In this document: positions 35,159-42,979 of the stretch, piece by piece
Numbering within the stretch: the first letter of the stretch is position 1
Layout: each line of letters begins with the position of its first letter
Assembly (NCBI GenBank): GCA_965220265.1
Contig: CBDCPM010000002.1
Location: 124,001-188,000 of the forward strand
DNA: 64,000 nt
From: Bin87 sp965220265
Lineage (GTDB): Bacteria; Chloroflexota; Dehalococcoidia; Lucifugimonadales; UBA3495
Direction of reading: 5' to 3'
Program-made: the position numbers and the translations under genes
The notes under the pieces: model-generated
Told to the model about the DNA's origin: nothing
The model's input: the letters and a program-made list of their open reading frames with translations, nothing else
The model's database searches: none

Positions 35159-36658
35159 TTAGTCGTCCGCCGGAGCGGGTTCGTCGATAAGTTGGACATC
35201 TGAGTTCAGGATGGCGAAGTCGTACTCGTTGTCGGGTGCCACGAGGCGCTGGCCCAGGACCACGACCGCCGAGATGACGGACGAAACCACCAGGGCCGAG
35301 GCGAAGGCCCAGAACATCTGCCCACCAGGAGGCGCGGTGAGCGCCCAGGGCGAGAGCAGGTCCGGCTTGGGATAGAACAGGGCGCCGATGATTATACCGA
35401 CTGCTCCGGCCAGCAACACTCCCCAGCCGGGCATCCGGCTGGAGTACAGGCCCGCCAGCATGGGAACCGCGATCGCCGCGCCGAGCAGGTCGGCGATTAG
35501 GAAAACGTATAGGACGCTGTGGCCTTGAGAGGCGACGATGATGGCCGGTATGGTGACGACCACGGTAACGGCGCGGGCCAGGCCCATAAGCATGCCTCGT
35601 TCCAGTCCAACCCCGGCCAGGTCGGCGGCCATGCCGCTGGCCAGTCCATTCATGAGGGTGTCCAGGGTGCTCATGGCGAGCATGAGGGCGCAGATGAGGA
35701 GCAGGAAATGCATCCACAGCGGGAACACGTCAGCGGCCAGGGTGAATAGGGCCGCAGCGACCTCCGGGTACTGGAAAGGACCGACTGACCCGTTGCCCAC
35801 GGCGGCGATGCCGGCCATTCCCAGCAGGAAGGTCAACGGTATGGCGATGGCCGCCGCGCCCCAGAGGCTGCGGTTAAGGGCGGCCTGGCTCTCCACGGTG
35901 TATACGCGCTGCCACATACCGGGGTGGAAGGCGTTGGACGCGACGATGCCGATGATCAGCACGATGGCGAAGAAGTAGCTGCCCGGGGTGGTGACGGATA
36001 GGAGGCCGGCCTGCTTGGCCTCGCCCCAGGCTCCGGAGCCTCCCACCAGGATGGCGGCGACGATGACCAACAGAAGCAGAACGGGGATGAGGATCCAGAA
36101 CTGGATCCGGTCGGTATAGATGGAGACGCGCAGGCCACCGTAGGCGGTGTAGGCAATGACCACCACACCGACGGCAACGGCGGTAGCCCAGGCCGGCGAA
36201 CCGGTGAGGATGCTCACTGCTGCGGTGATGGCGGTCATCTCCGCGGTGATGAAGATCCCGATTACGAAGATGATGACCACGAAGATGCCTACGAAGGGAA
36301 TCATGCCGAAGCGATGTCGGACGTACTCGGTGACGGAGTGGCCGTTCGGCATCAGCTGGCGGATGCGGGGGCCGACGAACATGAACATGACCGGGATTCC
36401 GGCCATGCCCAGGGCGTAACCGACCAAGGAAATGATGCCGAAGTTGGCTCCGGACTCGCCGGGACTGAGGAGCACCCAGGTGCCGAACATTGACGCGACC
36501 AGGGTGGCGATACCGACGTTAACCGGGGCGTGGTTGCGGGAGGTGGTGTAATCCTCTACGCTCTGCCGCCTTCGTCGCCAGGCATACGTCAGGCCGAGCA
36601 CAAGGAACACCGCGCACGCCATAACAAGCGTTACGATCCCCAGGGTGGCATCCAGCAT
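35159..36658 (-). CDS. Sodium:solute symporter, predicted thiamine-related transporter
   Basis: The 499-residue protein is a sodium:solute symporter-family carrier with about 13 hydrophobic segments: LTYAWRRRRQSVEDYTTSRNHAPVNVGIATLVASMFGTWVLL at the N-terminus, ITAAVSIL-type helices and AFHPGMWQRVYTVESQAAL in the middle. It has the usual GXXXG-rich helices but no sugar- or proline-specific motif I can assign. ATG 36658 follows GGGAGG at seven bases. Because a complete TPP riboswitch lies directly upstream and thiC follows 86 bp downstream, uptake of thiamine, HMP or a breakdown product is the likely role (inference from regulation). Confidence 0.85.
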   Translation of the reverse strand: MLDATLGIVTLVMACAVFLVLGLTYAWRRRRQSVEDYTTSRNHAPVNVGIATLVASMFGTWVLLSPGESGANFGIISLVGYALGMAGIPVMFMFVGPRIRQLMPNGHSVTEYVRHRFGMIPFVGIFVVIIFVIGIFITAEMTAITAAVSILTGSPAWATAVAVGVVVIAYTAYGGLRVSIYTDRIQFWILIPVLLLLVIVAAILVGGSGAWGEAKQAGLLSVTTPGSYFFAIVLIIGIVASNAFHPGMWQRVYTVESQAALNRSLWGAAAIAIPLTFLLGMAGIAAVGNGSVGPFQYPEVAAALFTLAADVFPLWMHFLLLICALMLAMSTLDTLMNGLASGMAADLAGVGLERGMLMGLARAVTVVVTIPAIIVASQGHSVLYVFLIADLLGAAIAVPMLAGLYSSRMPGWGVLLAGAVGIIIGALFYPKPDLLSPWALTAPPGGQMFWAFASALVVSSVISAVVVLGQRLVAPDNEYDFAILNSDVQLIDEPAPADD

Positions 36659-36710
36659 GACGGACCTCCCGATTGATTCGAACGACTGAACCACGGCGGT
36701 GACCGGAAAA

Positions 36711-36741
36711 CGAAAAACCGCCAGGTTCTAAACTCTGGCGG
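36711..36741 (-). terminator. Expression-platform terminator of the TPP riboswitch
   Basis: On the minus strand CCGCCAG (36741-36735) and CTGGCGG (36724-36718) form the stem, followed by TTTTTCGTTTT. The 5' flank of the aptamer repeats CTGGCGG at 36851-36845 and could pair with the terminator's first arm as an antiterminator. Confidence 0.8.
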
Positions 36742-36758
36742 TAAACGAATTGCGATTC

Positions 36759-36851
36759 GAACTTCCTACGCCGGCATTACCCGGATCAGGTGCAACGGTC
36801 GGCGGCTTTTTCGGCCACCCTCTCAGCCTGGCATAACCAAGCTCCCGCCAG
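36759..36851 (-). ncRNA. TPP riboswitch (THI element)
   Basis: Read on the minus strand, this region contains the conserved THI-box blocks: GGCTGAGAGGGTGG, then after a variable hairpin GACCGTTGCACCTGATCCGG and GTAATGCCGGCGTAGGAA. These are the core CUGAGA, ACCUGAUC and AUGCC-GCGxAGGAA elements. It lies 100 bp upstream of the symporter and is followed by a terminator, so TPP binding should switch off transcription of symporter and thiC. Confidence 0.95.
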
Positions 36852-36875
36852 AATTCTATTCGATTTTGTGGCGCG

Positions 36876-36904
36876 AGAGTATCACGGCCGGCCCGGGCGG
36901 TCAA
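36876..36904 (-). promoter_or_regulatory. Promoter driving the TPP riboswitch leader
   Basis: On the minus strand TTGACC (36904-36899) and TACTCT (36881-36876) are exactly 17 bp apart, giving a transcript start about 17-20 bases before the aptamer. The rest of the 36905-37077 gap shows no other feature besides the plus-strand RBS GGAGG at 37067. Confidence 0.55.
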
Positions 36905-37077
36905 GCGCGGAAAGAGTGGCGCAAAATGCCACGGATGCCGTCTCGACACTATCGTTGCTGATGGCACGGGATTTTTCGTGTCTTGGCAGGCATCAACGTC
37001 GCTCGTACAACGCGCGGGAGGATTGCGAGTAGCCGACGTCGATGACAAACTGACCGCGTTTTAATTGGAGGACAGCT

Positions 37078-38991
37078 ATGGGGATCGAAGCGCTGACGAG
37101 GCGAGACGACGGCAGCGAAGTCTTGGTTCCGGTGACGGGCGAGCAGTGGGATGCGTGGATCAGCGCGGGGTGCACAAGGAACTGGATGATGGGTGATCCG
37201 CTCATCGACTGGTTGCAGCGGTACGGCAAGAGCAGAGGCTACCGGCCGGGGCATGGGATGGGCGGATATAGGGAAGAGCTGGACTTCATGGCTTTCATCT
37301 TCGGGCAGGGGCGTGAGTTCGAGGCGGGAATCCTTAGGCTGCTGAGTGAACGGTACCCGACAACAATCATCGCGCACGAGTACCGGGATATTCGAAGACT
37401 GGAAAAAGCCGAAGAGACCTACGAGGAGATGTGCCGAGGAACCGAGGTGATACACCAGGGAGTGCTGCGGGACGCCGAGAATTTGACCTACGGCGCGCCG
37501 GACTTCCTGATTCGGAGCGACATTCTCCAAGAGCTGTTTCCGGATGACATTGCGGGAGCAGCGGCAGCATTAGGTGCGCCGGACCTGGGGGCCAACGGGT
37601 GGCACTACCGGGTGGTGGACACCAAGTTCACGACGCTGCACTTGAACGCGGCGGGGAATGAGTTGCTGAACGGCGGCAGTGCCGCGGCGTACAAAGCGCA
37701 ACTGTACATATACAACCGGATGCTGGGACGGTTGCAGGGGTATCGTCCGCCGGAGTCATACGTGCTTGGTCGCGGGTGGGAAAGGACCCAGCGCGGGGAA
37801 CACCTTCGGGGAAACAGCGCGTTGCAACGGCTCGGGCAGGTGCCGCAGGACGCACAGGTCGCCGGAGCTGCGTTGGGAGAGATGGTAGCGGACGCCCTGG
37901 ACTGGGTGCGCAGGATGAGGACGGAGGGGCACGAATGGCAACTTCTGCCGGAGCCTTCGGTGCCGGAGTTGTATCCCAACATGGGCAGCGCGGACGACGG
38001 CGACATGATGGTGGACAGAAACCATCCGGAGCCGGACGGAGACGACGAGGAGAGCGTGGGACCTGAGGACTGGGGATCGGTCAAGAAGTGGCTGGCGGAC
38101 GAGTTGAAGGAGATGACTTTGCTGTGGCGGGTGGGAATGGCCGGTAGGGCAAGGGCGCACGAGACGGGCGTTCGCCGATGGGACGATACGCGGGTCAACG
38201 TGGATGAGGTGATTACCCGGGGAGCGGCGACCTACGGACCCACACTCTCGCGGATGCTCGAAGTCAATACCGGCGATGGGCCGACCGTGCTGCCCCGACG
38301 AGTCGTGGAGACTAAGGACGCGTGGTACGAGGAGCCGGGCGTGGAGTTTTACGTGGACTTCGAGTACTGCGGGGACCTGAACGACGACTTCAGCCAGTTG
38401 CCGGAGAAGGGCGGACAGTCACTGATCTTCATGATCGGGTGCGGGCATCTGGAAGACGGTGAGTGGCGGTTCGTGTCGTTTGTGACGCATGAACTTTCAG
38501 AAGAGGATGAACTGCGCATAATCGGGGAGTGGGTGGAACACATGGAGTCGGTTCGAGATCTCCTGGATCCGGGTAATCACCAGCCGCGCGTCGTGCATTG
38601 GTCGGGGGCGGAGGTGAATGTGCTCGAACGGCAGCACAATTCGGCCAGGAACAGGCACGGGGAACGGGCGAACTGGTCGGAGTTGGGCTGGTACGACTTT
38701 CTACGGGAAGTTATGCACAAGGAACCGGTGGTGGTGCGCGGCGCGTTGGGATTCGGCCTGAAGGCGGTGGCAAAGGCGATGTATTCGCATGGGCTCATAG
38801 AAACCGATTGGGAAGACAACCAGGTAGATGGATTGGGAGCAATGGTCGGAGCGTGGCGGTGCGATGCCGAAGCCCACAAAAAGGGCGTCCCGATGGGGGA
38901 TCTGGAGTTGATGCGGCAGATTGCCCGCTACAACGAAGTGGACTGCAAGGTGATGATGGAGATCGTGCGGTATCTGCGGGGACACCACTGA
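37078..38991 (+). CDS. Two-domain nuclease: PD-(D/E)XK (RecB/TM0106-like) plus RNase H-like exonuclease
   Basis: The 637-residue protein combines two nuclease-like regions. The N-terminal part (residues ~80-200) has GAPDFLIRSD and VVDTKFTTLH, the D...DxK core of PD-(D/E)XK nucleases of the TM0106/Cas4-like group. The C-terminal part has EFYVDFEYC (DxE, near residue 424) and YNEVDCKVMMEIVRYLR at the end, matching the DEDD RNase H-like domain of YprB/TM0106 proteins. A helical linker with an acidic stretch (DGDMMVDRNHPEPDGDDEE) joins them. ATG 37078 follows ATTGGAGG. No helicase is next to it. Function is unknown; DNA repair or defence is likely. Confidence 0.7.
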   Translation: MGIEALTRRDDGSEVLVPVTGEQWDAWISAGCTRNWMMGDPLIDWLQRYGKSRGYRPGHGMGGYREELDFMAFIFGQGREFEAGILRLLSERYPTTIIAHEYRDIRRLEKAEETYEEMCRGTEVIHQGVLRDAENLTYGAPDFLIRSDILQELFPDDIAGAAAALGAPDLGANGWHYRVVDTKFTTLHLNAAGNELLNGGSAAAYKAQLYIYNRMLGRLQGYRPPESYVLGRGWERTQRGEHLRGNSALQRLGQVPQDAQVAGAALGEMVADALDWVRRMRTEGHEWQLLPEPSVPELYPNMGSADDGDMMVDRNHPEPDGDDEESVGPEDWGSVKKWLADELKEMTLLWRVGMAGRARAHETGVRRWDDTRVNVDEVITRGAATYGPTLSRMLEVNTGDGPTVLPRRVVETKDAWYEEPGVEFYVDFEYCGDLNDDFSQLPEKGGQSLIFMIGCGHLEDGEWRFVSFVTHELSEEDELRIIGEWVEHMESVRDLLDPGNHQPRVVHWSGAEVNVLERQHNSARNRHGERANWSELGWYDFLREVMHKEPVVVRGALGFGLKAVAKAMYSHGLIETDWEDNQVDGLGAMVGAWRCDAEAHKKGVPMGDLELMRQIARYNEVDCKVMMEIVRYLRGHH

Positions 38992-39037
38992 CGTGCGGAA
39001 GGCTGGACGGCTTACCGTCGGAGGCTATGGCAACAAA

Positions 39038-39064
39038 GAAGGGCGACCGATGAGGCCGCCCTTC
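39038..39064. terminator. Bidirectional terminator between convergent genes
   Basis: GAAGGGCG (39038-39045) pairs with CGCCCTTC (39057-39064) between the nuclease gene and the methyltransferase gene. On the minus strand it is followed by TTTG, giving moderate terminator potential. Confidence 0.55.
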
Positions 39065-39095
39065 AGGTTGTCCCACATGCGTCCGGAGAGGAAGT

Positions 39096-39740
39096 TCAGT
39101 TGACGCGGTAGACCCAGATCTGATGCATCACTTCCGGCTCACCCTTGGGCAGCGGCTGGAAGGGTTCGCTGGCGTTGATAAGGGTCCAGGACCCGTTGTC
39201 GACGAGGGCGTCCTGATGGTCTTTGAATCCGAGTTCCACGTGGGTATCGGGGCGCATGCTGAAAACGACGTGGCCGCCGGGTTTGGTCACGCGGCACAGT
39301 TCCACGAAGGAATTGGGCGGAGCGTGTCCGGGGGTGAACACACCGACGCTGACCACGGCGTCGTAGGCATCGGAGTCGAAATCGAGGTGGTCGCCCAGAG
39401 CCATCTGTCGGAAGTCGTTGTAGCATCCCTTGGCACGGGCTTCGTCGAGCATACCATGGGACAGATCCATAGCGCAGATGTCGGTGAAGCCAAGGCGCTG
39501 GAGCTCTACTCCAACCAGGCCGGTGCCGGCTCCGGCGTCGAGAACCTTCGCATTCTTGGCGACGTACTCGGCTACTGCCTCGGCGCCACGGCGGGGGGCG
39601 AGCCAGACGAAGGTGTTTTCCAGATCGTCGTCATACTCCTGGGCCCACTGGTCGTAACGCTCGGCCAACTCATCGTTGGTGGTGGACGAGTAGACCCACT
39701 GGACTCTCTCTTCCGGATTTATGCTTCCCGATTCAGGCAT
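39096..39740 (-). CDS. Class I SAM-dependent methyltransferase
   Basis: The 214-residue protein has a canonical class I SAM fold: VLDAGAGTGLVGVELQRLGF (motif I), ICAMDLSHGMLDEA (acidic residue after strand 2), YDAVVSVGVFTPGHAPP (motif IV) and KPGGHVVFSMRPDTH. The LAERYDQWAQEYDDDL start resembles the Williams-Beuren region protein 27-like group. The substrate is unknown. It is the last of three methyltransferase genes on this strand, 28 bp after the preceding one, probably in one transcript. The terminator at 39038 follows it. Confidence 0.85.
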   Translation of the reverse strand: MPESGSINPEERVQWVYSSTTNDELAERYDQWAQEYDDDLENTFVWLAPRRGAEAVAEYVAKNAKVLDAGAGTGLVGVELQRLGFTDICAMDLSHGMLDEARAKGCYNDFRQMALGDHLDFDSDAYDAVVSVGVFTPGHAPPNSFVELCRVTKPGGHVVFSMRPDTHVELGFKDHQDALVDNGSWTLINASEPFQPLPKGEPEVMHQIWVYRVN

Positions 39741-39768
39741 GGGTATCAGCTCCGCAGTTGGTATTGCA

Positions 39769-40620
39769 CTAGGCCGGCTTGATGCACAGGTATTGCGCCC
39801 AGCCGAGCTCGCCGTTGTTGATGGCGTCCACCGTCTTCATATAGGCGTCGGACAGGTAGTCGAAGCGGTCCTGGTATCCCTCCGGACCTTCCGCAATGGA
39901 CGCCAACTTGGACAGGTAGGTGTAACTGCGGGCGAGGTGGGATGAGAGGTCGCGGGCCTGCAACACCCGGAAACCGGCGTCGGTCAGCGCGTCCATGTAG
40001 TTGTAGAAGCTGAAATCGGTGTCGAAATACAGGCGATCGTACACGAAGGTGCGGGCCGCGTCGCTAACGTCGGTACGAGGCTTGATGAGGTCGTCGAAGA
40101 TGAACTGCCCGCCGGGTTGGAGGACGCGGAAGGCTTCCTTGAGAACCTTCACCTTGTCGGGCACGTGGTAAATGGTGGCCTGGCTCCAGACGTGGGTGAA
40201 CGTGCTTTCTTTGAAGGGTAATTCGATGGCCGAGGCCTTCTCGAAGGCCAGCTTGCCAGCGAGCTCCGGCAGCTGTTCCAGGGACTCGACCGCGTTGGCG
40301 ATGCGCACGCCGCTGAGGTCGATGCCGGTTACGTGGGCTCCGGTGGCGCGACACAACCAGGTGGCGGTGGTCCCGTTGCCGCAACCGACGTCCAGGACTC
40401 GGGAACCGGAGTCGATGCCGGAGTATTCCACCATCAACTCGTTTAGGCGGATGCCAGCGGTGAGGAACTCTTCACGGATGTGATCATCTCTCCTGGGTTG
40501 GCCGTCGAAGACGCCCCAGTGAACGCTGCCGTCGGCATCCCAGACGGAACGATAGATCACATCTTCAGCGTCGTAGTACTCTTCGGTCTCCTGTTCCGAA
40601 AACCGATGCCCGGTTACCAT
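39769..40620 (-). CDS. Class I SAM methyltransferase, copy A
   Basis: The 283-residue protein has RVLDVGCGNGTTATWLCRATGAHVTGIDLSGVRIANA (motif I and post-I), VWSQATIYHVPDKVKVLKEAFRVLQPGGQFIFDDLIKP, and a helical C-terminus. The arrangement is UbiE/sarcosine-dimethylglycine methyltransferase-like. It is closely related to the next gene upstream (same RFSEQETEEYYDAEDVIYRS start), so a tandem duplication produced the pair. ATG 40620 is chosen because the upstream 21 residues are unlike the paralogue. The product is unknown; osmolyte synthesis is one possibility. Confidence 0.85.
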   Translation of the reverse strand: MVTGHRFSEQETEEYYDAEDVIYRSVWDADGSVHWGVFDGQPRRDDHIREEFLTAGIRLNELMVEYSGIDSGSRVLDVGCGNGTTATWLCRATGAHVTGIDLSGVRIANAVESLEQLPELAGKLAFEKASAIELPFKESTFTHVWSQATIYHVPDKVKVLKEAFRVLQPGGQFIFDDLIKPRTDVSDAARTFVYDRLYFDTDFSFYNYMDALTDAGFRVLQARDLSSHLARSYTYLSKLASIAEGPEGYQDRFDYLSDAYMKTVDAINNGELGWAQYLCIKPA

Positions 40621-40655
40621 ATACAGCTCCTTGCGTGGGTTTGTTAGTGATGCGT

Positions 40656-41531
40656 TTACTTGACGCAGAGGTATTGGGCCCAACCCAACTCGTCGTTGCG
40701 CACTGCCTTCACCATTTTCAGGTAGGCGTCAGAGAGAGCGGCGAAACGTTCTCGCCGTTCCGGATCATTGCCGATGGCGGCCATCTGCGACAGGCAGGAG
40801 TAGCTGCGGGCCAGGTGCGACGACGGGTCCCGCGCTTCCAGCACCCTGAAGCCCGTTTCGCACAGGGCGTCCATGTACGAGTTGAAGCTGAAGTCGGTGT
40901 CGAACAGCAGCCGGTCGTACACGAAGGTCCGCGCTGCGTCGCTGATGTCGGGCCGGGGTTTGGTGAAGTCATCAAAGACCATCACCCCACCGGGCCGCAA
41001 CACCCGATACGCTTCCTTCAGGGTCCTGAGCTTGTCCGGGATGTGATAGATGGTGGCCTGGCTCCAGACGTGGGAGAAGGCGCCATCCGCGAAGGGCAGT
41101 TCGGTCGCCGAGGCCTTGTGGAACTCCAGACGCGGCGCCAATTCGGGAACGCCGTTCAGGGACTCGACGGCGTGCGCGATGCGCACGCCGCTCAGGTCTA
41201 TGCCAGTGACGTGGGCCCCGGTGATGCGACACAGCCACATGGCGGTGTCGCCGTTGCCGCAACCCAAGTCAAGCACGCGAGCCGAACCATTAATGCCGGA
41301 GTTCTCCAGCATGATGGTGTTCAGCCGTGAGCAGGCAACCAGAAAACCGTCCCGGACATTTGAACCAGAGTTCGGCGAACCGGAACTCGGTTCTTCAGGG
41401 GCGTCGAACATGCCCCAGTGCAGGGAGCCTTCCGCGTCCCAGAAGGAACGGTAGAGGGCGTCCTCAGCGTCGTAGTATTCTTCGGTTTCGCGCTCAGAAA
41501 AGCGCGACGGGCTCGCGCTGGGGTTCGGCAT
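40656..41531 (-). CDS. Class I SAM methyltransferase, copy B
   Basis: The 291-residue paralogue of the following gene keeps all SAM motifs: RVLDLGCGNGDTAMWLCRITGAHVTGIDLSGVRIAHA and VWSQATIYHIPDKLRTLKEAYRVLRPGGVMVFDDF, then the same FVYDRLLFDTDFSFNSYMDAL segment. It has an extra EPSSGSPNSGSN loop near residue 45. ATG 41531 (MPNPSASPSRFSERE) overlaps the 3' end of panD by 38 bp, so the two are translationally coupled. Whether the paralogues methylate the same substrate in succession, as in glycine betaine synthesis, cannot be decided. Confidence 0.85.
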   Translation of the reverse strand: MPNPSASPSRFSERETEEYYDAEDALYRSFWDAEGSLHWGMFDAPEEPSSGSPNSGSNVRDGFLVACSRLNTIMLENSGINGSARVLDLGCGNGDTAMWLCRITGAHVTGIDLSGVRIAHAVESLNGVPELAPRLEFHKASATELPFADGAFSHVWSQATIYHIPDKLRTLKEAYRVLRPGGVMVFDDFTKPRPDISDAARTFVYDRLLFDTDFSFNSYMDALCETGFRVLEARDPSSHLARSYSCLSQMAAIGNDPERRERFAALSDAYLKMVKAVRNDELGWAQYLCVK

Positions 41532-41883
41532 ACGTTGAACCTTCGATCCACTCCAGGAAATTATTGTTTTCGTCAACCAGCACCATGCGGGGGTCCACAG
41601 GCTCGTCGGTGACCTCAAAAGCGAGGATGATGAGGCAGTCGCGCTCTTGGCACAGCCGGGCGGCCGCGCCCTGAACGGCGATGGTGCCGCTGCCGCGCTC
41701 GGCCGGCAGGGCGTAGGTCTCCCAGCGGGCGCCGTTGTTGATGTTCAGCACCTGGACCTTCTCGAACGCGATGATATCCGTCTGTTCCATGAGATCACGG
41801 TCGATGAGGATGCTGCCTACGTAGCCCAGGTTGGCGCTGGTTACCCAACAGCGATGGATCTTGGATCTAAGGACTTCTCTCAT
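41494..41883 (-). CDS. panD: Aspartate 1-decarboxylase precursor
   Basis: The 129-residue protein matches PanD: REVLRSKIHRCWVTSANLGYVGSILIDRDLM, containing the self-cleaved Gly-Ser pair (YVGSI, residues 23-24) that generates the pyruvoyl group; then NINNGARWETYALPAERGSGTIAVQGAAARLC. It makes beta-alanine for pantothenate. The C-terminus is about 15 residues longer than E. coli PanD (EGSTYAEPQREPVALF) because it runs into the methyltransferase gene. No other pan gene is near, and grouping with methyltransferases is unusual, raising the possibility that beta-alanine is a methyltransferase substrate. Confidence 0.9.
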   Translation of the reverse strand: MREVLRSKIHRCWVTSANLGYVGSILIDRDLMEQTDIIAFEKVQVLNINNGARWETYALPAERGSGTIAVQGAAARLCQERDCLIILAFEVTDEPVDPRMVLVDENNNFLEWIEGSTYAEPQREPVALF

Positions 41884-42108
41884 ATTGACTCCTCGTCATC
41901 AATAGCCAAACTCGTTTGGCAATGGTGGATTTTCGGCCAAGTTTCGGCCTTGTTTGCCGTCGCGGCCGATGTAGAGACAAGCGTATTCATCGCAGACGGC
42001 ACGCGTTTAAGTGCGCACCGACTCACGGTCGGCGTTGCGGCGAAAACCCTGGATGGGTGGGCATGTGGCGGAACGCTACTTCCGCCGCCCGATTCAGGCT
42101 GAGAGCAG

Positions 42109-42279
42109 CTAAGGCTCGCAGGGCAACTGGTGCTTGGCACGCCCGCGGATGGTGTCAACCCCGCTTGGACGGTGGCATCCAGAAAGAAGAATGTCGCTAC
42201 ACCGATCCCGCATAGCGCGGGACCACTTGGAGTACGGTTTCGACGATTGTCGGTGCGCTGATAGCGCGGCTGCACTCAT
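42109..42279 (-). CDS. Possible 56-residue leader peptide or remnant gene
   Basis: A near-perfect AAGGAGG lies seven bases before the ATG at 42279, in a transcript expected from the promoter at 42339-42367. The translation (MSAAALSAHRQSSKPYSKWS...) is basic, has no recognisable family and ends at 42109. The rest of the gap between panD and 42497 shows no other convincing coding frame. It could be a short leader peptide, a decayed gene or a sORF. Confidence 0.3.
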   Translation of the reverse strand: MSAAALSAHRQSSKPYSKWSRAMRDRCSDILLSGCHRPSGVDTIRGRAKHQLPCEP

Positions 42280-42338
42280 TTGGCCTCCTTGCTTAAGGGC
42301 AGGTTGATGGGTGTGCAGACCTGCTTTTAACTGCCCGC

Positions 42339-42367
42339 AGTTTAGCCCGACGAGTGCTCAATGTCAA
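42339..42367 (-). promoter_or_regulatory. Minus-strand promoter upstream of panD operon
   Basis: On the minus strand TTGACA (42367-42362) and TAAACT (42344-42339) are 17 bp apart in an AT-rich stretch. It would drive the small ORF at 42279, panD and the methyltransferases. The start site lies near 42332. Confidence 0.65.
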
Positions 42368-42496
42368 ATCGAGCGGCTGAATTGGCACAATTTTCGCAAA
42401 AACTCGCAAAACAATACGTTTTAGCACGCATCGGCTCTTGATTTATCATTGATGGGTTGTGTCGGAGTTATAGCGCGCCGAAAACCGGGAAGTACG

Positions 42497-42940
42497 TTAT
42501 TGCCCCGTAACCGGCGACGGTGGCCAGGTGTCAAATAGCGCCAACTGCTGCGGTCCTTGACGGCGAACCTCGCCGAAAGCGGAGCACCAACGAGGTATGC
42601 CGCGGACGGAAGCATTGCCCTCGAAGACTGCGCCGTGGCCCTGGTACTTGTGTTGGGACCAAAGCCACGCGTGCAGGAGTTCGTGCGCCAATATGCCTTC
42701 GACCCCCAAGCGACCGGAACGTTGCAGCCGGGGGAGGGACAATCCGATGAGCCAGGAGCCGTCCGGATAGCAGAAGCAGCGTCCTCCGGTGGCTGAAATA
42801 CGCTCCAGAACCACCGAGCCTGGTGGGATTGCCAACCCTTCCAGCTGATACTTCTCCGCCACGTTGGCGACCCAATCGAGGTCGCTGAGCAGGATGCCAC
42901 TGGGAGCAGGCGAGGAGAGGCTCAACTGATGGGGGAGCAT
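42497..42940 (-). CDS. SprT-like zinc metallopeptidase domain protein
   Basis: The 147-residue protein has ILAHELLHAWLWSQH (HExxH with a following W) and HGAVFEGNA, where the later His could be the third zinc ligand, as in SprT/minigluzincin proteins. The first 60 residues have a strand-rich layout (AIPPGSVVLERIS, GRCFCYPDGSWLIGLSLP). The length is close to that of SprT-like proteins. The C-terminal tail (GQQLALFDTWPPSPVTGQ) seems unstructured. It lies 39 bp downstream of the quinone oxidoreductase stop region, on the same strand. Protease activity is inferred from the motif. Confidence 0.65.
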   Translation of the reverse strand: MLPHQLSLSSPAPSGILLSDLDWVANVAEKYQLEGLAIPPGSVVLERISATGGRCFCYPDGSWLIGLSLPRLQRSGRLGVEGILAHELLHAWLWSQHKYQGHGAVFEGNASVRGIPRWCSAFGEVRRQGPQQLALFDTWPPSPVTGQ

Positions 42941-42979
42941 TGCTGATTTGGGTGCGTCGATGGCGGCTGCACGAAGCGA

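Noticed and set aside
35073..35717. Apparent 5' extension of thiC (to 841 codons)
   Set aside because: The extension lies in the antisense of the symporter gene, is Arg/His/Pro-rich and unlike ThiC; the natural ATG 35072 has a good RBS.
41880..42275. 131-codon minus-strand ORF upstream of panD
   Set aside because: No RBS, Ser/Pro/Arg-rich composition and no family; the alternative frame with the AAGGAGG start was preferred and itself kept only at low confidence.
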